Shown here in pieces: positions 33,977-42,723 of a stretch of DNA of 64,000 nt. The notes beneath the pieces were generated by a model. The model had not been told where the DNA came from, did no database searches, and was given only the letters and a program-made list of their open reading frames with translations. The position numbers were made by a program, and so were the translations under genes. This stretch comes from Phycisphaerae bacterium. GTDB taxonomy: Bacteria; Planctomycetota; Phycisphaerae; UBA1845; Fen-1342. The DNA is taken from positions 186,001 through 250,000 of the forward strand of contig JAUIEC010000005.1 in the NCBI GenBank assembly GCA_030428945.1, in the 5' to 3' direction. The stretch's first letter is position 1; each line of letters opens with the position of its first letter.

Positions 33977-34638
33977 ACGTACTGGTGATCGCCCCGCATC
34001 CCGACGACGAGGTCCTCGGCTGCGGCGGCACGATCCGGCGACTGGCCGACGAGGGTCACGACGTCCACGTCGCGATCGCGACCCGCGGCTGGGAACCGCT
34101 CTTCCCGGCCGCCCAAGTCGAACAGGTCCGCGGCGAAGCCCGGGCCGCCAGCGCGGCGCTCGGCACGAAGCAACTGCACTTCCTCGACCTGCCGGTGACG
34201 CGCCTGGTCGAACTGCCCGAGCACGAACTGAACGGGGCCGTCTCGAAGATCGTGTCCGAGACGAATCCGCGCTGGGTGCTGCTGCCGTTCCGCAGCGACC
34301 TGCACGAGGATCACAAGCAGCTTTTCGACGCGGCCGAGGTGGCGCTGCGTCCGCTGCCGGGGCGGCTCGATGTCGAGCGGATCCTCTGCTACGAAACGCT
34401 CTCCGAGACGCACTGGCACGCCCCGGGCGTCGAACCGGCCTTCACGCCGCACCTGTACATCGACATCAGCGCGCAACTGCCGGCCAAGCTGACGGCGATG
34501 CAGTGCTACCGGTCCCAGCTCAAGGACGCCCCCAACGCCCGCTCGCTCGATTCAATCGAGGCCCTCGCGAAATTCCGCGGCATGACCATTCACCGCCACG
34601 CGGCCGAAGCCTTCATGGTGATGCGCGAGACATATTGA
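33973..34638 (+). CDS. PIG-L family N-acetyl-sugar deacetylase
   Basis: 221 aa. ATG overlaps the formyltransferase stop (ATGA). Zinc-dependent deacetylase of the PIG-L/LmbE fold: VLVIAPHPDDEVLGCGGTIR (zinc ligands H, D and catalytic D), RGEARAASAALGTKQLHFLD, PFRSDLHEDHKQLFDAAEVA (third zinc His) and YRSQLKDAPNARSLDSIEAL. Such enzymes remove acetyl groups from GlcNAc-type substrates (BshB, MshB, LPS sugars). The coupling with a formyltransferase points to a common amino-sugar substrate; its identity is unknown. Confidence 0.88.
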   Translation: MNVLVIAPHPDDEVLGCGGTIRRLADEGHDVHVAIATRGWEPLFPAAQVEQVRGEARAASAALGTKQLHFLDLPVTRLVELPEHELNGAVSKIVSETNPRWVLLPFRSDLHEDHKQLFDAAEVALRPLPGRLDVERILCYETLSETHWHAPGVEPAFTPHLYIDISAQLPAKLTAMQCYRSQLKDAPNARSLDSIEALAKFRGMTIHRHAAEAFMVMRETY

Positions 34639-34641
34639 TGG

Positions 34642-34684
34642 AGAGGGAACAGGGAACAGGGAACAGAGGACAGAGGACAGAGGA
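34642..34684. repeat. GGGAACA / GAGGACA tandem array at a gene 3' end
   Basis: GGGAACA three times, then GAGGACA three times (7-base units), starting 5 bases after the PIG-L stop. The two successive unit types differ by single changes, suggesting one array that mutated and re-amplified. Confidence 0.8.
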
Positions 34685-34723
34685 CAGCTTCCCCAACCCC
34701 TGGTGCCACTGCGCTGGAGACCC

Positions 34724-34803
34724 GTAGGGTGCGTCATCGACGCGGCAGTCCGCGCTCCCATCCCGACGCGGACGCAACAGGCGTCGATGCCGCACCGCCT
34801 GGC
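34724..34803. repeat. Element A cruciform repeat, copy 3
   Basis: 80 bp. Outer arms GGTGCGTCATCGACGC and GCGTCGATGCCGCACC pair with one mismatch. Inner arms GTCCGCG and CGCGGAC pair around CTCCCATCCCGA. Nearly identical to copy 4, 125 bp downstream; the 45-bp linker begins CACGCCGCTGGTCGATGC. Confidence 0.85.
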
Positions 34804-34848
34804 CACGCCGCTGGTCGATGCGACAACTCGCGCGGATAAGACTGACCC

Positions 34849-34928
34849 GTAGGGTGCGTCATCGACGCGGCGGTCCGCGCTCCCATCCCGACGCGGACGC
34901 AACAGGCGTCGATGCCGCACCGCCTGGC
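34849..34928. repeat. Element A cruciform repeat, copy 4
   Basis: 80 bp, in the same orientation as copy 3 and identical except at the position after GACGCGGC. It is followed by TTGAGCAGTGTCTTCGCGCC, a tag also seen near other repeats. The two copies together occupy most of the 343-base gap between the PIG-L and BNR-protein genes. Confidence 0.85.
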
Positions 34929-34981
34929 TTGAGCAGTGTCTTCGCGCCGCCGCCGTCGGGCGCGGTGGACACGACCCGACC

Positions 34982-37564
34982 TCAGCAGGTCTGGCCGAAC
35001 GCCGCCAGCAGCGCCGCCAGGTCGCTCAGATCGACGTCGCCATCGCCGTCGAGGTCGCCCTGCGACGAGGTCGCCTCCGTGCTGCCGAAGTTGGCCAGCA
35101 GCGTCGCCAGGTCGCTCAGGTCGACCACCCCGTCGCCGTTCGTGTCGGCCGGCAGCAGGCAGACGCTGGTCTGCAGCACGCCGCGGCCATGCGTGAACGC
35201 CACCAGGGTCTGGTCGTCCAGCCAGACGAAGTTCTCGACCGGAACCGGCGGCATGCCGGCCGTGTCGGGCTGCCAGTTGACCCCGTCATCCAGGCTGACG
35301 AAGACGCCCAGGTCGGTGCCGGCGTACAGCACGCGGTCGTCGAGCGGGTTGATCGCCACCGTGTTGATCGGAATGTCGGGGATCCGGTTCGGCGGCGTGC
35401 CGGTGATGTTCGTCCAGCTTGCGCCGCCGTCACTCGTGCGATAGATCTTGTTGCCGCCGAAGGTCGAGTAGGTCGCGTACGCCCGCAGCGGATCGGTCGG
35501 GTGCACCGTGATCCAGCTCAGGAAGGCGGTCCCGGCCCGCGGCGGGTGAATCGGCGTCCAGGTCGGGGCGGGGCCGAGCGCATCGTCACTGCGGTACGCG
35601 TACCCGTCCGAGAAGCCGAGATACACGGTCCGCGGCTGCGACGGCGCGATCGCGATCGCGCTGATGTGGAAGCCGGGGTCGAAGTCGGGACTGACTCCGA
35701 CCCAGTTGATCGCCCGGTTCTTCGTCCGCCACGCCCGCGTGCCGCCGGTCCACAGGCGGGTCGAATCCACCGGGTCCATCGCGATCGGCGCGATGAACAG
35801 CCCGCCGCCGTCATCGATCCCCTCGTTGGCCGACGTGAAGTTCGCCCCGCCGTCAACGGACTTGCGAATGTTCGGGAAGAACTGCGTCTCGACATACAGC
35901 CGGTTCGGCATGACCGGATCGATCGCGCAGTAGCCGCCGTCCCCGCCGAAGACCTGCGCCCAGTTGTTGAGCGCGCCGTCCGTCGTCATCAGCGAACCGT
36001 TGTCCTGGGCCCCGCCCAGGATCCGCAGCGGGCTGCCGAGCGCGGCGCCGTGGTAGAACTGAATCGTCCCGTACGACTGGTTAAGGTTCGTGAAGGTCAC
36101 CTCCGACGGCGGATCCCACGTGCAGACCGCGGTCGTCGTCGCCGCACGGACGTTGTCGCTGCGATAGACCCCGCCGTCGCTGCAGACGTACATCGTCTGG
36201 TTCAGGTTGCCGTCATAGTCCGGATGCAGCCGCAGCGTGTGAATGTCCGCGTGGCAGTAGTTCGGCCCACCCGGCGTCAGGTACGGCTTCTGCCACCAGG
36301 CACTCGCCAGCCCCCACGTCACGCCCCCGTCGTCACTCCGGAACAGGTCGATCCCCGCCAGGAACACCACGTCGCTGTCGGTCGGATCCACCAGCAGCGC
36401 GTGGTCGTACCAGCCCTGGCTGTAGTCCTCGTCCAGGCAGATGCCGGCCAGCGGATTGCTCAGCAGCGACTGGTGCAGCGTCACGTCCAGATTGACCCGC
36501 TGCGCCCACGTGTCGCCGCCGTCCAGGCTGCGATAGACGCCCTTCAGCTTGCCGGCCGTTCCGTTGAAGTTCTCCGCGATGCTGGCGTAGATGATGTCCT
36601 GGTTGCCCGGCGCGATCGCGATCTCGATCCGCCCCTGCTGCGCGGTCGGCAAACCGCTCGTCAGCTTCTGGAACGTCCGGCCGTTGTCGGTCGAGCGATA
36701 CAGTCCGTCCGGCAGAAAGCTGCCCATCCCCGCGAAGACCGTCGGCGGATCCGTGTCGGTCCGGATCGCCAGCTCCAGGCAGCCCACCAGCGAATTCCCC
36801 TGCGCCGCCAGACGCCGCCCCCACGTCACGCCCCCGTTCAGCGAACGCCAGACCCCGGTCGACGTGGCCGCGAACAGGTGCTGGCTGTTGGCCGGGCTGA
36901 CGATGATCTCGTTGACCCAGTGGAAGTCGGGCGTGTCGGTGGCCGGGATCTGGTTCCAGGTCGCGCCGCCATCGACGCTCTGAAAGATCCCGTTTCCGCG
37001 CAGGAACGTGTCTTCGGTGTTGGGGTTGTTGACGACCGGGTAGTAGCCCTCGCCGGTCGCCGCGTAGAGCACGTCGCTGTCGCCCGGGTCGAAGACGATG
37101 TCGGTGATGCCGATGTTCGGCAGCATGTCGTCGACCACCTGCCAGTTCTGCCCGGCGTCGACGCTCTTCCAGATGCCACCCGTCACGCCGCCGACGAAGA
37201 TCACGTCGGGATTGTCGGGATGAAACGCGAAGGCCCGCGTCCGTCCCCCGACGTTGCCCGGCCCGATCTCCTGCCAGCCCTGCAGACCGCCCGGGCCGGC
37301 CCCCCGCAGCGCCGCCGGGCGCTGCGCGAGCCACTGCCGCGCGGCCACGTACCGCTCGACCGGCACGGGTTCACCGAACGGCGCCCGCTGCGCGGCAAAG
37401 AACAACGCCGCCTCGGCCGGCTTGTCGAACGGCTTCGGCGGCCGGTTGATCTTCTCGGCCAGCGCCGCCCGGGCGGCCGGCGGCATCGTCGGGGCGGGAG
37501 CGGCCAGCCACGCCGCGGCCAGCAGCGCGCTTCCGGCGGCGGCGACGATCACGTCGAGCTTCAT
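34982..37564 (-). CDS. Secreted BNR/sialidase-type beta-propeller protein with dockerin-like C-terminus
   Basis: 860 aa. Signal peptide MKLDVIVAAAGSALLAAAWL. Many Asp-box (BNR) motifs of form S-x-D-x-G-x-x-W: SVDAGQNWQVV, SVDGGATWNQI, SLNGGVTWGRR, STDNGRTFQKL, SLDGGDTWAQR, SDDGGVTWGLA, TSDGGASWTNI, SLDDGVNWQPD. This indicates seven- or ten-bladed propellers as in VPS10/sialidase-like secreted proteins. The C-terminus has two EF-hand-like dockerin repeats (DTNGDGVVDLSDLATLLANF and DLDGDGDVDLSDLAALLAAF), each with a Ca-binding DxNxDG loop. It is predicted extracellular; a glycosidase activity is not proven by these repeats. Confidence 0.85.
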   Translation of the reverse strand: MKLDVIVAAAGSALLAAAWLAAPAPTMPPAARAALAEKINRPPKPFDKPAEAALFFAAQRAPFGEPVPVERYVAARQWLAQRPAALRGAGPGGLQGWQEIGPGNVGGRTRAFAFHPDNPDVIFVGGVTGGIWKSVDAGQNWQVVDDMLPNIGITDIVFDPGDSDVLYAATGEGYYPVVNNPNTEDTFLRGNGIFQSVDGGATWNQIPATDTPDFHWVNEIIVSPANSQHLFAATSTGVWRSLNGGVTWGRRLAAQGNSLVGCLELAIRTDTDPPTVFAGMGSFLPDGLYRSTDNGRTFQKLTSGLPTAQQGRIEIAIAPGNQDIIYASIAENFNGTAGKLKGVYRSLDGGDTWAQRVNLDVTLHQSLLSNPLAGICLDEDYSQGWYDHALLVDPTDSDVVFLAGIDLFRSDDGGVTWGLASAWWQKPYLTPGGPNYCHADIHTLRLHPDYDGNLNQTMYVCSDGGVYRSDNVRAATTTAVCTWDPPSEVTFTNLNQSYGTIQFYHGAALGSPLRILGGAQDNGSLMTTDGALNNWAQVFGGDGGYCAIDPVMPNRLYVETQFFPNIRKSVDGGANFTSANEGIDDGGGLFIAPIAMDPVDSTRLWTGGTRAWRTKNRAINWVGVSPDFDPGFHISAIAIAPSQPRTVYLGFSDGYAYRSDDALGPAPTWTPIHPPRAGTAFLSWITVHPTDPLRAYATYSTFGGNKIYRTSDGGASWTNITGTPPNRIPDIPINTVAINPLDDRVLYAGTDLGVFVSLDDGVNWQPDTAGMPPVPVENFVWLDDQTLVAFTHGRGVLQTSVCLLPADTNGDGVVDLSDLATLLANFGSTEATSSQGDLDGDGDVDLSDLAALLAAFGQTC

Positions 37565-37626
37565 GATTCGACCTCCCAGCTTCGTTCAGTGTAGCCACTG
37601 GGCGTTTCGCGCGGTCAGTCCAAAAA

Positions 37627-37673
37627 CCGTGACAGCCACCTGTTTCCGTTCAGAAAACAGGTGGCTGGCACGG
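37627..37673 (-). terminator. Strong hairpin with T-run (minus strand)
   Basis: CCGTGACAGCCACCTGTTT, short loop, AAACAGGTGGCTGGCACGG: a 19-bp stem with one mismatch. On the minus strand it is followed by TTTTTGG. It lies 58 bases after the PEP-CTERM gene stop and ends that transcript. The core GACAGCCAC recurs in the hairpin at 43626. Confidence 0.75.
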
Positions 37674-37731
37674 ATTGAACGATGACGAGGGGAGAACGGG
37701 TGGCTGTTCCGATCGAAGGCAATCCGGGAAG

Positions 37732-38430
37732 CTATCGCCCCGGTCGGCCGAGCAGCACGCCGCCGACCACCAGCAGCAGCAACGTGGCCGGTTCCGGCAC
37801 CACGATGAACGCGGCGTCCGAACCGAACTCGACCTGCACGCCGTTCTCGGCCAGGAAGGCCAGGTCCGGCAGCGGAGTATCGAGCGCCAGCGTCGCGACG
37901 ATTTCGTCCTCGATCGCGCCGAGCCCACCGATCGGAACGATCGGCGTCGCCGAGATCAGGCCGCCCTGCGGTCCGCTCAGGTTGACCGGGCCATCCAGGT
38001 TCGCCCCGCCGAACGGAGTCGCCTGGGCCGTGTTGCCGGAGACGAAGTTCGTCATCTGCCCCGAACCGCCGCCGTTGCCGAAGCCGAACTCACCGCTCAC
38101 ATCGGTGCCCGGCCCGTACGATCCGGTCGAGAAGTTGACGGTCTGGCTGCTCGCACCGATCACGACCGAACCACCGGTGATCTCGACCGTGTCCATCCCG
38201 ACTTCCGGGAATTCCCACGAGACCCCGGTCAGCAACTGGTCGGCCGAATCAAAACCGACCGGCGCCGCCGTCGACGTGTTCCGCGCCCGCACGACCAGCG
38301 TCATCGGATCTACCAGCGTGAACTCGACTTCGGCCGAAAGACCGCTCGGGTCGTCGAACTGGAACGTCTCGCCGGCCGACGCGAAAGCGGCAAAAGCCGC
38401 CACGGCGGCCACGGGAAGAAACCGGTGCAT
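37732..38430 (-). CDS. PEP-CTERM sorting-domain protein
   Basis: 232 aa from ATG 38430, with GAGGCAG upstream. Signal peptide MHRFLPVAAVAAFAAFASA. The middle is a low-complexity, Gly/Ser/Thr-rich beta-type exoprotein (FQFDDPSGLSAEVEFTLVDP, TGSYGPGTDVSGEFGFGNGG). The end, VVPEPATLLLLVVGGVLLG followed by RPGR, is a PEP-CTERM signal: VPEP motif, hydrophobic helix, basic tail. Such proteins are processed by an exosortase in EPS-forming bacteria; no exosortase gene is in the window. Function beyond sorting unknown. Confidence 0.85.
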   Translation of the reverse strand: MHRFLPVAAVAAFAAFASAGETFQFDDPSGLSAEVEFTLVDPMTLVVRARNTSTAAPVGFDSADQLLTGVSWEFPEVGMDTVEITGGSVVIGASSQTVNFSTGSYGPGTDVSGEFGFGNGGGSGQMTNFVSGNTAQATPFGGANLDGPVNLSGPQGGLISATPIVPIGGLGAIEDEIVATLALDTPLPDLAFLAENGVQVEFGSDAAFIVVPEPATLLLLVVGGVLLGRPGR

Positions 38431-38731
38431 GCGCTGCCTCCTGAAGACGCGCAGACCGTTTCTCCGCTGCGCTGCCAATGCTAGGTCGGCAGAACTTCGG
38501 AAGGCAAACAACCGAGCCCGTCCCGGCGGCGGGAAGGTCCGATCATCCGCGCACCAACCCCGTCTGGCCCCGCCAAAGGCCCGTGGACAACAATCTGGGG
38601 CCGGATTTCGAACCCGGACCCGGCGACCGATAACGTCAGGATGCGGGATGAACGCAACGGGAGCGCGGACCGGCGCCGCGCCAAGAGAAGGACCTGCGCC
38701 GCAACGCAGGCGCCTCATCAGCGACGCAACA
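38431..38731. other. Intergenic stretch, no gene seen
   Basis: About 300 bases upstream of the PEP-CTERM gene. Frames are open but Arg/Pro-rich and lack ribosome binding sites. It probably contains the promoter of the PEP-CTERM gene; I see no clear -35/-10 pair. Confidence 0.4.
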
Positions 38732-38896
38732 TCACGCGTAGCACTGACCGGCGGTCCGTTGAGACCCGATGCGCGGTGTCAGGTAACCGAGAATCTGCTG
38801 AAGGTCGGCCCGGGTTTGCGGGGTGAGCCGATCGCCACTCACGTCCCCTTCGCGGAACGCCGCCGAATCCGCGACACCAGGCCGGCCAGCACTTCG
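38732..38896 (-). pseudogene. Possible dockerin-like remnant
   Basis: Directly downstream of, and in frame with, the BatA-like gene's TGA there are 54 open codons without an ATG. The protein-like part reads FREGDVSGDRLTPQTRADL, then QQILGYLTPRIGSQ. This is reminiscent of the dockerin pattern GDVNGDGxVxxxDLxxILxYL with decayed Ca ligands. It may be the tail of a lost gene or a readthrough extension; chance is possible. Confidence 0.25.
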
Positions 38897-40999
38897 TCAC
38901 CGTCCAGCAACTGCCCCCGCCTTCTCACCCGACGAGGCCGCCCGCCACTCGCTCAGCACCAGTTCCAGCGCCAGCAGCAGCAGCAGCCCCGCCGCCAGCC
39001 ATCCGCCCGGGCGGGCCAGGGCTGACGACCAGCCCGAACCGCCCCCTTCCGTGTCGCGGCCACGCAGCAGAACCTCGGACACCCCCAGCACCCGCGCCAG
39101 GCCCGGCCCGTCGATCTCGGCCAGGTCCGACTCCTCCGCCGGCCAGTTCAGCGCGATCAGCCGCTGGCTGCCATCCGCCACCTGCAAGCGCAACAGCCCC
39201 GGCGCATCGGTCGGCCAGGCCGCCGTGTTGTTCATCCGCAGGCTGACGGGCGGGCCGCCGTCCGGTGGCGTCACGCGGACCGTCCCCTGCTCCGGCAGAC
39301 GGGCGAGGCCTGGCTTCACGAGCGTACCGACCGGCACCTGCGCCACCTGCAGTCCGTCGGTCCCCCCGGCCTGTGCGAGTTCCAGCAGCCACCCCAGCAG
39401 CCCGAGGGCCCGCGCCCCCAGCGTGCTCCAGGCCGGATCCGGCGAAGTCGTCAGCAGGTGCAGGCTGCCACGCCCGAACGTTCGCCGCAGGACCCCCGGC
39501 GCACCGTCGGCGTAGCGTGCCTCGACCCGCACACCCTCGGCCAGTTCGAACAGCCCCACCCGCACGTCCACCACGCAGCGATCCAGCGCCGCCCGCACCT
39601 CGCCCGACACGCCACTGTCCGCGTCCCAGTTCAGCCGACTCGGCTCGGCCAGTTCCTCGCGGGCCACCCGCGCCGCGAAATACCGCCGCAGCCCCGGCCA
39701 CTCGATCCGCGTCCCGGCCGCCGCGATCAGCACCATCCGGGCGCCGCGCTCGACCAGGTCACGCAGCCGCCCGCGGGCCGAATCCGACAACGGCACGCCG
39801 CTCGGAACCAGGATCAGCGCCGGCGGCGCGGCCGCCTCGGGGACATCCTCGGCCGGGATCCGCCGCAGCGCGACCAGTTGCTGCTCGGGCAGCAGGGTCG
39901 GCGGGGCGAGCAGGTTCTCGAGCAGGTGTCCGGTCAGGCTGCGGGCCTGGGCCACGCCCGGTTCGAGCAGCCAGACCTCCGGCGGCGGTCCGACCTCGAA
40001 GGCGACATAGCGCTCCTGGTCGAACGGCAGCCGATCGGTCGGTTCCAGCGTGACCTGCAACCCGTGCACACCCCGCGGAAAGCGCGGCAGGGTGTAGCGC
40101 TCCTCGACCACCTGGCCGGCCGGCAGATCCAGCGGCGTGCTTCGCAGCAGGACCCGGTCGCCGCTGCGCACCACCAGCACCCCCCGGGCCGCGGCGCCCT
40201 CCGCCCGCAGCCGGACCCGCAGGGGAACCGACGCCGTCTCGGCCAGCAGCCCCGCGGGCACTTCGGCCGAGAGGATCGCCAGATTGGTCCGCGTCACGCC
40301 CGGCCCGGCCAGCACGGTCACTTCCAGGTCCCGAATGCCGTCCAGCAGGTCGCCGCTGACATCGCGGACGGCATGCCCGGCCATGTCCGTCAACAGGATC
40401 AGCCGCCGCCGCGACTGCCCGGCCGAGCGGAGCCACTCGCCGGCCTGCCGCACGGCGTCGCGCAGCGTGCGGGCGTGCGGGCGGACATCCCGCAACTGCT
40501 GCAACTGGTCCTCGACCCGCTCGAACTGGGCGGTCGGCGGAATCGCCTCGAGGGCACCGCCGGCCGCGATCAGGCCCAGCGTCGATCCCGGCGGCCAGTC
40601 GCGGGCCTCGGCCACGACCCCGAGTGCCGCCGTCCGGAGTTGATCCAGCACGGCCTGGTCCTCGGTCGCGCGGTAGGCACTGCTCCAGGCGTCATCACAG
40701 ACCAGCACGGCCGCCAGCGGACGCTGGTCGGTTCCGACGTCGGCCGTGGACCGACAGGTCGGCCCGGCCAGCAGCCCGGCCACCACGATCAGCCCCAGCG
40801 CCCGGACCAGCAGCAGCCACAGGTTCCGCAGGCGCTGCGCCTTCTGGCCCTCCGCCAGGGCGCGCTGCAGCAGGAAGGTGGCCGGAAAGAGCACCTTCTG
40901 CGGACGCGGTCGCAGCATCCAGTGGATCAGGAACGGCAGCCCCGCGGCAAGCGCGCCCCACCACAGCAGCGGTGATGTAAAGGTCAGTCCTTCGAACAT
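38897..40999 (-). CDS. BatA-like membrane protein with VWA-type domain
   Basis: 700 aa. The N-terminus FEGLTFTSPLLWWGALAAGL, PFLIHWMLRPRPQKVLFPAT and FLLQ is the two-helix aerotolerance-regulator (BatA) anchor, with the second helix LWLLLVRALGLIVVAGLLAG. A von Willebrand factor A-like region follows at about 75-200 (LAAVLVCDDAWSSAYRATED, SRRRLILLTDMAGHAV). Its metal-site motif DxSxS is degraded to DDAWSS. A long periplasmic part comes next and a last membrane helix (GGWLAAGLLLLLALELVLS) near the C-terminus. Planctomycete genomes carry such genes beside MoxR/DUF58 genes; those partners are not here. Confidence 0.8.
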   Translation of the reverse strand: MFEGLTFTSPLLWWGALAAGLPFLIHWMLRPRPQKVLFPATFLLQRALAEGQKAQRLRNLWLLLVRALGLIVVAGLLAGPTCRSTADVGTDQRPLAAVLVCDDAWSSAYRATEDQAVLDQLRTAALGVVAEARDWPPGSTLGLIAAGGALEAIPPTAQFERVEDQLQQLRDVRPHARTLRDAVRQAGEWLRSAGQSRRRLILLTDMAGHAVRDVSGDLLDGIRDLEVTVLAGPGVTRTNLAILSAEVPAGLLAETASVPLRVRLRAEGAAARGVLVVRSGDRVLLRSTPLDLPAGQVVEERYTLPRFPRGVHGLQVTLEPTDRLPFDQERYVAFEVGPPPEVWLLEPGVAQARSLTGHLLENLLAPPTLLPEQQLVALRRIPAEDVPEAAAPPALILVPSGVPLSDSARGRLRDLVERGARMVLIAAAGTRIEWPGLRRYFAARVAREELAEPSRLNWDADSGVSGEVRAALDRCVVDVRVGLFELAEGVRVEARYADGAPGVLRRTFGRGSLHLLTTSPDPAWSTLGARALGLLGWLLELAQAGGTDGLQVAQVPVGTLVKPGLARLPEQGTVRVTPPDGGPPVSLRMNNTAAWPTDAPGLLRLQVADGSQRLIALNWPAEESDLAEIDGPGLARVLGVSEVLLRGRDTEGGGSGWSSALARPGGWLAAGLLLLLALELVLSEWRAASSGEKAGAVAGR

Positions 41000-41115
41000 G
41001 GCAACTCGACCGGTCGCGGTCTCGCGCCCGGCCGCATGGTCGGGTCTGTACAGAGCGCTCCGAGAGAGATAGTCTACGGTCGTCAGGCACCTTACGAAAA
41101 CGAGGGACCAGCAGC

Positions 41116-41586
41116 ATGGCGTTTGAGCCGCTCGACACGATGGAAGGGCAGGACTACCCCCTTTGTCGCCAGCTTTCGGTGTTCCTGGAGAATCGACTCG
41201 GACAACTGCTGCGACTGACCCGCCTGTTCGAGCGCGAAGCCGTGCACATCCTCGGTGTCACGGTCGACAACTCCGTCGACTGCGCGATCACCCGCTTCAT
41301 CGTCGACGACCCGGACGCCGCCAGCACGATGATCCGCGGGGCCGGCTTCGCCTGCTCCGAGAACGAGATCCTGGTGGTCGAACTGCCGGCCGGCAAACGC
41401 GGCATCATGACCGTCTGCATCGCGCTGCTGACCGGCGAGATCAACCTGAACTACACCTACCCCCTGCTGCCCGGCCGCGACCGCGGCGCCTGCCTGGCGA
41501 TCTCGGTCGATGACATGGCCGGCGCGGCCGAAGTGCTGAACTCGAAGAACTTCCGCGTGATCGACCAGTCCGAACTGGGCTTCTGA
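41116..41586 (+). CDS. ACT-domain protein
   Basis: 156 aa. Two ACT-like halves: LCRQLSVFLENRLGQLLRLT, LFEREAVHILGVTVDNSVDC, AITRFIVDDPDAA, then a second half with RGACLAISVDDMAGAAEVLN and NFRVID. ACT domains bind amino acids and regulate metabolic enzymes; stand-alone tandem ACT proteins probably act as sensors or subunits. The neighbours give no target. It is divergent from the BatA-like gene; GAGGGA upstream fits the ATG. Confidence 0.8.
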   Translation: MAFEPLDTMEGQDYPLCRQLSVFLENRLGQLLRLTRLFEREAVHILGVTVDNSVDCAITRFIVDDPDAASTMIRGAGFACSENEILVVELPAGKRGIMTVCIALLTGEINLNYTYPLLPGRDRGACLAISVDDMAGAAEVLNSKNFRVIDQSELGF

Positions 41587-41600
41587 AGCGGCCGGCTCCG

Positions 41601-42461
41601 ATGCGCCCGCCGCTGCTGCCTCCCCACGACGAAACCTGGACACTTCCGGACGGCTACCAGGCCCGCGGTTCGTGGTTCGCCCCTGAACAGCCCCCGCGCG
41701 GGCTGCTGCTGTACCTGCACGGAATTCAGTCGCATGGTGGCTGGTACCGGCATTCCGCCAGCCTGCTCGCCCGCCAGGGGCACGTCGTCCTGCAACCCGA
41801 CCGCCGCGGCAGCGGCCTGAATGAACGCGACCGCGGAGACGTCGCCGGCCCGCAGGTCTGGCTCGATGATCTGAGCGCCCTGATCGAGTGGGCCGGCACG
41901 CGCTTCGGTCCGCTGCCGGTCGGGCTGGTGGGGGTCAGTTGGGGCGGCAAACTGGCGGCGGCCTACGCGCTGGCCCATCCCGAGCGGGTGGCCGGCCTGC
42001 TGCTGATCGCGCCCGGCATCTTCCCCGGCGTCAGCGTCCCGCTGCACGAGCGCCTGCGGATCGCGGCCACGTGGGCGGCCGGGGGGCGGACGCGTTTCGA
42101 GATCCCGCTTTCCGACCCCGGCCTGTTCACCGGGAACCCGGACGGGCAACGGTTCGTGGCCGAGGATCCGCACCGGCTGACGCACGCGACGGCGCGATTT
42201 CTGGTGCATTCGACGCGTCTTGACCGGCAGGTGCGGCGGGCTCGGCCGGGCGCGCTTACGGCGGTACAGGCGAGCCTGTTGCTGGCGAGCGACGATCGGA
42301 TCATCGACAACGCCGCGACGCGCCGCTGGGCGACCCGCTGCGGGCTGCGAGACATCACGGAACTCGATGCAGGACATACACTTGAGTTCGAAACCGACCC
42401 CTCCGCCTTCCTCGCCCGGGTGACCGCGTTCGGCCGTGCGTTCCCGAGCCGGCCGGGCTGA
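41601..42461 (+). CDS. Alpha/beta hydrolase, monoacylglycerol-lipase-like
   Basis: 286 aa, starting 14 bases after the ACT gene. Alpha/beta fold: GLLLYLHGIQSHGGWYRHSA (oxyanion HG), VVLQPDRRGSGLNERDRGDV, nucleophile elbow GLVGVSWGGKLAAAYALAHP (GxSxG, Ser about 115), the acid in LLASDDRIIDNAATRRW, and the histidine in DAGHTLEFE. The triad is complete. Substrate unknown; the N-terminal HGIQSHGGWY resembles monoglyceride lipases and lysophospholipases. Cytoplasmic, no signal peptide. Confidence 0.85.
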   Translation: MRPPLLPPHDETWTLPDGYQARGSWFAPEQPPRGLLLYLHGIQSHGGWYRHSASLLARQGHVVLQPDRRGSGLNERDRGDVAGPQVWLDDLSALIEWAGTRFGPLPVGLVGVSWGGKLAAAYALAHPERVAGLLLIAPGIFPGVSVPLHERLRIAATWAAGGRTRFEIPLSDPGLFTGNPDGQRFVAEDPHRLTHATARFLVHSTRLDRQVRRARPGALTAVQASLLLASDDRIIDNAATRRWATRCGLRDITELDAGHTLEFETDPSAFLARVTAFGRAFPSRPG

Positions 42462-42547
42462 TCGGGCGCGGTCGGACACCACCGCCGGGGGAAGCCGTCG
42501 CGGCCGCGAAAAGCCCGTCGCGCGATCACCTCCCCCGCATCGACGGG

Positions 42548-42576
42548 TTGTTTGGCGTGTAGGTACCTCATAGAAT
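42548..42576 (+). promoter_or_regulatory. Predicted promoter of the DUF1571 gene
   Basis: TTGTTT (42548-42553), 17-base spacer, TAGAAT (42571-42576). The -10 box is 5 of 6, the -35 box weak. It is a local A/T-rich island about 148 bases before TTG 42724. Confidence 0.4.
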
Positions 42577-42723
42577 TCTGGCAACCCACCAGGGAGGCGG
42601 CGATTTTGGGTGTCGCCCTTCCCCGCGAGAGCGAATCAGTCTGAAGAACATGGACTGGTGCTGACGATGCTAAGGATGGCGAATGTCGGCTGGCAGACTG
42701 CGCTCGACCAAAGGAGTTTGACG

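Noticed and set aside
38431-38718. N-terminal extension of the PEP-CTERM protein to 38718
   Set aside because: The extension is Arg/Pro-rich and would bury the signal peptide; ATG 38430 has a good ribosome binding site.
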